NCBI GenBank assembly: GCA_019648995.1
Contig: BLXT01007619.1
Location: 494,791-522,079, forward strand
Length of the DNA stretch: 27,289 nucleotides
Reading direction: 5' to 3'
DNA from: Plakobranchus ocellatus
Taxonomy: Eukaryota > Mollusca > Gastropoda > Plakobranchidae
This document shows positions 22,901 to 27,289 of this stretch, piece by piece (position 1 is the stretch's first letter; each line of letters opens with the position of its first letter). The notes beneath the pieces are model-generated. The model worked only from the letters and a program-made list of their open reading frames with translations. It did not search any database and was not told where the DNA came from. The position numbers were made by a program, and so were the translations under genes.

Positions 22901-23072
22901 CAACAGACATAAAGTAACTGGATTTTTTCAGGATGGTATTTTATGGCGAGATTAAAGCGGGTTATGACCCTAGTATGTACATCAAATGTTTGAAGCATGT
23001 TCTTCCAGCCTACACAGACCTGGAAGACAAACCTCCTCTGATTGTTAACACAATGGGATTTCCTGAAGGCAG
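14514..23072 (+). CDS. NOL9: NOL9, polynucleotide 5'-hydroxyl-kinase (Grc3 family), seven coding exons, 3' end outside the window
   Basis: The coding exons are 14514-15343, 15791-16067, 18053-18329, 19402-19495, 21525-21622, 22377-22410 and 22932-23072. All junctions are GT-AG and keep one reading frame, giving about 583 complete residues. The order matches NOL9: a basic, low-complexity N-terminal part (1-276); a beta-rich domain containing HAFVLIPSACATTYLHGRA; then the kinase domain. The kinase has a P-loop GAKNSGKST (473-481), ECDVGQTEF (501-509) and IVNTMG (574-579). From family knowledge, NOL9 phosphorylates RNA 5'-hydroxyl ends in the nucleolus and acts with LAS1L in ITS2 pre-rRNA processing. 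Human NOL9 is about 700 residues, so a C-terminal part is missing here. The next exon must lie beyond the window, since I found no match to the region after NTMG in the last 4.2 kb. Two donors (GTTGGC after exon 1, GTCAGT after exon 2) are weaker than the rest. Confidence 0.93.
15791..16067 (+). CDS. NOL9: NOL9 coding exon 2 (N-terminal beta-rich domain)
   Basis: The acceptor is TTTCAG ending at 15790. The exon reads LHVLKNKGHAFVLIPSACAT and continues with YLHGRAKVTILKGNVSILNY, the family pattern of a small beta domain before the kinase (human NOL9 has a similar hydrophobic, L-x-G-rich stretch). It ends SENDKE in phase 0, followed by GTCAGT. The reading frame stays open another 81 bases into the intron, so the donor choice rests on homology and phase rather than on a stop. 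Confidence 0.88.
16412..16656 (+). repeat. Diverged direct repeat in a GATC-rich block (NOL9 intron 2)
   Basis: GATCCAGATTCAAGACCTAA (16412) and GATCTAGATTCAAGGCCTAA (16628) start 29-bp copies 216 bp apart, inside a block (about 16330-16690) dense in TCTAGAT and AGATCTAG words. Confidence 0.65.
16724..16759 (+). repeat. (CT)18 microsatellite
   Basis: Uninterrupted CT dinucleotides in NOL9 intron 2. Confidence 0.95.
16843..16912 (+). repeat. (TA)35 microsatellite
   Basis: Seventy bases of perfect TA in NOL9 intron 2, preceded by a short GT run. Open frames crossing it are artefacts. Confidence 0.95.
18053..18329 (+). CDS. NOL9: NOL9 coding exon 3 (linker before the kinase P-loop)
   Basis: The acceptor is CATAACAG ending at 18052 and the donor GTAAGA begins at 18330 (phase 1). 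The translation begins LESIGKSTVALVMLTKLEST and continues through FIPYTQLFTAPE and GPMCLTLSHDYEDVLQRL to AKST. This matches the NOL9 region between the beta domain and the P-loop, including the 'LE.L.ST...FI' pattern and the helix just before the kinase core. The GKST in its first residues is not the nucleotide-binding loop; the true P-loop is in the next exon. Confidence 0.9.
19402..19495 (+). CDS. NOL9: NOL9 coding exon 4 (Walker A / P-loop)
   Basis: This is a 94-base exon, too short to stand out as an open frame. The acceptor is TTTTTCAG, and the donor is AAAAG|GTAATG. Read with the one base carried over from exon 3, it gives SSKAPPIWLCCGAKNSGKST followed by FCRMLINTALK. GAKNSGKST fits the GxxxxGK[ST] P-loop and is preceded by a hydrophobic strand and followed by FxRxLIN, as in NOL9/Grc3. 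It ends in phase 2, completed as AGT (Ser) by exon 5. Confidence 0.95.
19561..19644 (+). repeat. CCCGATTT cluster, five copies
   Basis: CCCGATTT occurs at 19561, 19581, 19609, 19617 and 19637, beginning 66 bp after the exon 4 donor of NOL9. The irregular spacing and flanking GACATGCCAGGTCT suggest the edge of a dispersed repeat rather than a simple satellite. Confidence 0.75.
19860..20173. mobile_element. MITE-like element with 14-bp terminal inverted repeats
   Basis: CCCACACTGGAGGC (19860-19873) and GCCTCCAGTGTGGG (20160-20173) are exact reverse complements 314 bp apart, end to end. The interior is less AT-rich than the intron around it. Beyond the 14 bp both sides have weakly similar sequence. 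A clear target duplication is not visible, and the superfamily is undetermined. Confidence 0.6.
20531..20935 (+). repeat. Degenerate satellite-like tandem repeat, about four copies
   Basis: Units starting near 20531, 20651, 20774 and 20863 share elements of GAAATTCATTATCATCAT...CTTGCC..ACCTGTAACTGTT..TGATCATGATTTA.AGTAGATCT, often followed by an A-rich tract. Spacing is 120, 123 and 89 bp. Located in NOL9 intron 4. Confidence 0.65.
21525..21622 (+). CDS. NOL9: NOL9 coding exon 5 (ECDVGQTEF segment)
   Basis: The acceptor is GGTTACAG ending at 21524. The exon reads VKAVGFLECDVGQTEFSPPA then TLSFHIIDKPILG. The acidic/GQTE motif is diagnostic of NOL9/Grc3 kinases and corresponds to the Walker B-proximal segment lining the active site. 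The exon ends in phase 1 at TTA G before GTTTGT, and the Gly codon is completed by exon 6. Confidence 0.93.
22377..22410 (+). CDS. NOL9: NOL9 coding exon 6 (34-base micro-exon)
   Basis: This very short exon has a TATTTCAG acceptor and GTCAGT donor. It encodes GQPFCHQRHAE and the first two bases of an Arg codon. It matches the NOL9 'GPPFTHxRxPxK' stretch between the GQTE segment and MVYYG. Without it, exons 5 and 7 would not join in frame. Confidence 0.88.
22932..23072 (+). CDS. NOL9: NOL9 coding exon 7 (MVFYGE...IVNTMG)
   Basis: The acceptor is TTTTTTCAG ending at 22931. Translation gives RMVFYGEIKAGYDPSMYIKC and later KPPLIVNTMGFPEG, which matches the family's MVYYG and LIVNTMGW motifs; the usual Trp is Phe here. 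The donor is probably AG|GTGTAT at 23073 (phase 2). The frame stays open to 23142, but that tail is unlike the expected hydrophobic GLLLLIDLIR-type continuation, so I treat it as intron. Confidence 0.88.
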
Positions 23073-23853
23073 GTGTATCTATCTTACAACAAGTGTAGTG
23101 TCATCACAAAGTAAGATGTTTTGCTGCAAAATCGGTCATTGAAAAGTAGATTTTATACTTGCTGGAGATCTTCAACTATGAATTTTAAATGAATCAAGTA
23201 CTGAAAGATTTTTCCAAAATTTTGCACAAATTTTGATGGAAAACAATTGATAAATATGACAACCTCACTATTTATTATATATGTTCCTGCCGCAGAACAT
23301 CTCATTTTGATATTACAGTTCACGAATCTTACAATGAGCTATAAAAGGGCATTGGAAACATGTCTCATGACTAGTCACAATGAGTCAAAAGTTGCTTTTT
23401 AAACATTTTAAATCATTGGCAACAGCCAAGACCTGCATTTAATATGTTTTGCAATTCTAAAAATCAGATACAGGTATTGTGTTTCTGTGTTAAAATAATG
23501 GAGTTATCATTTATTTTTAAAAGCAGTGAAAAGAAGGGATAAAACAAAATTAAAACGATTTTTTCTCAAAAGTTTCACATGCCCTGTGTGTCTCATTCCA
23601 ACTGGCTTATGTTTGGATGAAAAACAAAAATATGCTAAACCCTTAAAGGCTTGTGTAACAAAAAACTAGACTTAGGGCTTGCTGTTGAACGCACGTCAAC
23701 TCGAGAATTGTAGAAAGAACCAGTTTAGGGAAGTTAATTTATGCAAAGCGAACGAGAATTCATTACGTAAACGAATGTGACTCATGTTCTATTTTTAGCC
23801 TAAGGATTTCCCTAATGTCTTTTTAAAGACTGCTTTTTGTTATTTTAGGATTA

Positions 23854-24305
23854 TGATGTAACGTTCTAGATCTACATTTTCGAACATTCTACGCTTGCAT
23901 TATGGGATAGATTTCCAGAAATTTGTAGAGTTTTCTTTTGGAAAAAGTATAAATACTGGGAGAAAATTGATAAAGGTATCACACACAGAGAAGACACAGA
24001 GTAGGCAGAGAGTTCGTAGAGATCACACAGAGAAGACACAGAGTAGGCAGAAAGTTCATAGAGAGAGTACTCAGAGTTTATAGAGATTATAGAGATTGCA
24101 GTAAGATCATTGTATAGCCATTACGCAGATTTTTTAAAGCTAGATCTAGTTTTCTTATCGACGGCCTATGTGAATATTGTTTGATTTGATTTCCTGCTGT
24201 TGAGTTAAATAAACTCAGTTTTTTAGTTCTACACACAATCTCCAGAGTTCCGTTATTTTTCCAGCTAGGTCTATATAGATCTAAAGAACTCAACGTCCTA
24301 CATCA
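23854..24305 (+). mobile_element. Probable solo LTR of a retrotransposon
   Basis: The ends are TGATGTAACGTT and AACGTCCTACATCA, an imperfect inverted pair with TG...CA boundaries. The order of signals is that of an LTR: TATAAATA at 23948, then a likely transcribed region, then AATAAA at 24208 followed by T-rich sequence. Length is about 450 bp. No matching long repeat or gag/pol coding is present on either side, so it is a solo or isolated LTR. A TGGTGTTCGTGACAG stretch at about 24331 is reminiscent of a primer-binding site but lies about 25 bp beyond the right end. No clear target duplication was found. Confidence 0.5.
23982..24063 (+). repeat. 42-bp tandem duplication within the LTR
   Basis: Two adjacent copies begin CACACAGAGAAGACACAGAG at 23982 and 24024, differing at only a few positions. 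They lie 27 bp downstream of the TATA box. As 42 is a multiple of three, the open frame here repeats HTEKTQSRQ; this is a by-product. Confidence 0.9.
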
Positions 24306-24384
24306 GAGGTATTATCTACCTTTTATTTCTGGTGTTCGTGACAGCTTGTTTCAAATATTTTGGTATATTCATCCTTTAAAGTTT

Positions 24385-24386
24385 AA

Positions 24387-24419
<33 letters not shown>
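24385..24419 (+). repeat. A20 followed by (TA)n
   Basis: A run of 20 A followed by TATATA. It could mark the tail of a retroposed sequence, but no SINE or LINE body is recognisable upstream. Confidence 0.8.
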
Positions 24420-24621
24420 CTTAAATCTATATTATAAAACGCTTAACGACATCTAGGCTTGACGTTAGTGTCACATCTCCTGAACCGCTCTATGCACAGT
24501 CTTAATTTTTTGTGGACCATAATTGCCTATCTTAGTGTCACATTTAGTAAATAAAAACCAAGGAATACTGTGTGATTTTAATAAGTCATATTTTTTATTT
24601 CAACAAACATATTTTTGGCTA

Positions 24622-24663
24622 TCACACACACACATACACACACAGGCACGTGCATACACACAA
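24622..24663 (+). repeat. Imperfect (CA)n microsatellite
   Basis: CA dinucleotides with interruptions (ATACA, GGCACGTGCA). Confidence 0.85.
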
Positions 24664-25059
24664 ATCCAAACCAAGTACACAAAAACAAAATAACACGTTA
24701 TGATTAGAAACCGCAGCTATGACAAAGAGATTTAAAGCAATATCAAACTATCATATAAAAGTAATAATTTACCTATTTCAAATTAAGCAGGTAAAGAAAT
24801 TGACATTCTTTCGTCTTATACATCATGATTTTGAGAGGAAAAAATTATTATGCGTACCAAACAAGGAAACCATAAAAGTGATGCTCTACAGGCTCTAATG
24901 CTCTCTCTGCACTGCAATTTCAATACTTCATTGAAAGTTGAACGTGTATCCAAATCTAACATGCTCAAATTTTTAGATAACATCTTGACTCTTAGATCCA
25001 ATTCACGATCATGCTATATTTTGTGGGATTCTCAATTAAGGTTTTAAATAGTAATTTTT

Positions 25060-25400
25060 AGCGATATAGATTCTAGATCTTGGCAATCTATAGATCTAGA
25101 TCTAGGCCTGCCTTAAAGCCTAGCACTCAAAAAATCTGTGGGTAGGCCTAGATGGAGATTCAGCCTAGCCTAGACTCTAAATTTGGATCTAGATTCTAGA
25201 TCAGATCTTGAGAGACTGTTTCATTGGAATTAAAGATCAACATCCAAGTTTGATCTAAACTCTAGAATCAGGGTAATTTATTGGAACCTAGAGTCTAGAT
25301 GTAGATCCAGATCCTGATAGGCCTAGATCAAGATCTGGGCCTAATCCTGATAAAGTTAAATCATCTTGACATTGTTGGATCAAGAAATCTAGATCTACAT
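25060..25400. repeat. Dense block of AGATCT/TCTAGA words
   Basis: The block contains many copies of CTAGATCTAGATC, ATTCTAGAT and TAGGCCTAGAT. Smaller clusters lie at 340-565, 2930-2950 and 16330-16690. No period is constant. Confidence 0.6.
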
Positions 25401-25934
25401 TTTTAGGATTCATACGCCTAAATTTGGCAAGTCTTTCCCAAAATTTCGTTCCAGGATTCTGATTATATATCGCTCAATACTGAAATTTAGAGAAAGCCCT
25501 ATCTTGAAATTGTGGATTGAGATTATGATTGCAAGCCAGGTAGCAAAATTAAAATACTAGCCTAGATATTCATTTCGATCTAGAATCAGTATCTCAATAG
25601 CTAAAGTTTATTTCATACTTTCCGTTCCAATATTTCTATAATAGTGAATATTTTTAATTAGGTCTAACTTTAATTATTGTTATTTTTTATAATTAAGTTT
25701 GAATTTGCAGTGAAGTACTAAAAAAGCTACATTTTGAATACAACCTGTCAGTCCAATATTTGGAGCAAAACTTATCATATTATCACTCTATGTTTAGATT
25801 ATTGCAATCCGTAACATCAAAGTTAATAGGCCTATTTTAGACCTAGACCTGAATAGCAGAAATTTATTTAAAGCTTTCTGTTTGTTTATTTATCGCAATA
25901 GTGAAATTTAGTAGGTCGTATTTTTTAGGCCTAT

Positions 25935-26330
25935 ATTTAAATTGTATCACAGTGAATGCAACAAAATAAGGATCTTGAAATCGGACCTTGATTACAAGCT
26001 TTCTCCACTTTTGCTTAACCTCTGTCTTTCTGGGAGACCTCTTCTCTTTTTTTCTGATACCAAGCGTTCATGAATGATTTTTTTAATGCAGTAATGCCTT
26101 TTTTCATTTCCAAAGTATTTCATCCCATTTAAATTATCACAGTGAATTGTGACAAAATCTAGATCTTAAAATGATATATTGATTGCAAACTTTCACTGCC
26201 TCTGCTTCTTCCATTCCAAGGTGTTCTGCCTTGTGGGGTGACCTGTTCTGCTTTTTCCAGGGTTTGGTTTTGGTTTTTGTATATAAAATATGCTTCCCTT
26301 ATTTCCAAAGTAGTTCATCTTTCCTGTTTA
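25935..26330 (+). repeat. Diverged direct duplication with a period of about 192 bp
   Basis: ATTTAAATT(GT)ATCACAGTGAAT at 25935 and 26127 are followed in both copies by ACAAAAT..(A/G)GATCTT and TTGATT(A/G)CAA(A/G)CTTTC..C. TTTCCAAAGTA(T/G)TTCATC at 26107 and 26302 (195 bp) extends the period. At least two units are clear. Confidence 0.6.
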
Positions 26331-27289
26331 AGTTTTGTTCAGGATTTAATTCAGACTTATATTTGTTTTTATAGACTTCAAGTCCTTCTACTTTAAAATT
26401 GGATTGTATATAGGGATTTCTTTCAAATTATGCAAAAAGTCCCTCTTTCATTGCTGAAATTCTCTCCAAGAAGTTAACTTCCAGACTTCAGGATCCTGCT
26501 CAGACAAGGATAAATTGAAATGAGGTTGCATCACATAACAGTAACTTCAATTGGTTTACTTTTGTTCTGAGTGAAGGACATTACATCTCAAGGTCATAGG
26601 GCATAAATACTGAATAAATTATGGCAGCTGCAAGATTAATTTTTAATTACTTGTTGCAGGTCCCAAGCCCTTCAAAATGATAGAATACAAACTCCATTCA
26701 TAGCTGACATGAAATGATTCTCAGTTTAAAAATTAAACCTTATTAAGGCTGCGGTATGCAAAGCACCTTTCTTTGGTTTATGTTTTTGTTCTGGGAGTTT
26801 CACTTCATTTACCAAAGAATGTCAGTTTTTTTTTGCCTTGCTACAAAAGCAGTGATCATTCAGTCTTGGTCAAGAAATATACTGGAATAAGGCTTACATT
26901 TCAGGCGGCTGATTCTTTGGTTTCCATTTTGGTTCATAAATTATTCACTTTTTTTTTTAATTCAAGCGTTCTTTGCATTTTGTTTACTGCATGTATACCC
27001 AAGTTAGGTAGATTATGGTCCTGTTCAGGTTTAGAGAAATCTGTTAAAGTCGTAATGTTATAAGAAATTTCTCAGCATATAGGTTAAGGCAAACCACGAT
27101 TTATATGCTGAAAAATATAACTTTTTAAAATCATTAAGTATTTCTTGGTTTTTATGTACTAAATTTGACACTGAGATAGGTAGATTATGTTCCACAAAAA
27201 ATTATGGCTGAGCATAGCACGGTTCAGGAAAATGCCTTCTCCTTTCCCATTCATTTTAACGGGCAAACGTGCTTGTTTGTGTGTATATA
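26331..27289. other. No gene seen; short diverged repeats at the right edge
   Basis: TAGGTAGATTATG(G/T)TCC occurs at 27005 and 27177. A 9-bp stem CAGCATATA/TATATGCTG spans 27073-27110. The region should lie inside or beyond NOL9 intron 7; no NOL9 C-terminal exon was recognised. Confidence 0.45.

Noticed and set aside
23895..24083. 62-codon frame with a duplicated HTEKTQSRQ
   Set aside because: The duplication is the 42-bp repeat inside a probable LTR; there is no other sign of coding.
26660..26720. Possible NOL9 exon after TTGTTGCAG
   Set aside because: The in-phase reading (SQALQNDRIQTPFIADMK then stop) does not resemble the NOL9 C-terminal part.

Overview
This is an AT-rich animal nuclear sequence. 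Its genes are split by GT-AG introns, and it carries microsatellites, dispersed repeats and mobile-element remnants, with no prokaryotic-style operons. The many AGATCTAGATC and TAGGCCTA words scattered through the non-coding DNA are a texture I associate with gastropod molluscs. That assignment is inference from texture only. No ribosomal, tRNA or CRISPR feature was seen.

The best-supported gene is the plus-strand NOL9 (Grc3-type polynucleotide 5'-kinase) gene at about 14.5-23.1 kb. Seven coding exons join in consistent phase and give about 583 residues. These include the P-loop (GAKNSGKST), the ECDVGQTEF segment and the IVNTMG segment. The 3' exons lie beyond the window, because no match to the expected C-terminal part was found between 23.1 and 27.3 kb.

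On the minus strand at about 4.5 kb there is a 22-codon first coding exon. It strongly resembles the N-terminus of the MICOS subunits MIC19/MIC25 (CHCHD3/CHCHD6), and a perfect ETS-type CGGAAGTG motif lies 178 bp upstream of its ATG. A short minus-strand open segment at about 1.4 kb resembles the N-terminus of ZSWIM3/FAR1-like proteins.

From 6.9 to 11.8 kb the sequence looks like mobile-element territory. A 1.86-kb block is bounded by an 11-bp imperfect inverted repeat and carries a recurring GTAACACACGTAAC-like word. It is followed by a 2.2-kb block bounded by GTGCGTTAC...TTGGTGTC in inverted orientation. Inside the second block are two good exons encoding the C-terminal 86 residues of an unrecognised protein, which ends in a motif of the type found at the C-termini of some transposon-derived proteins.

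NOL9 introns and the 3' region hold further repeats: a CCCGATTT cluster, a MITE-like inverted-repeat element, a degenerate satellite, a (TA)35 tract, a probable solo LTR with an internal 42-bp duplication, and a 192-bp diverged duplication. The rest (most of 1-4.5, 4.8-6.9, 11.8-14.4 and 24.3-27.3 kb) shows no supportable genes.
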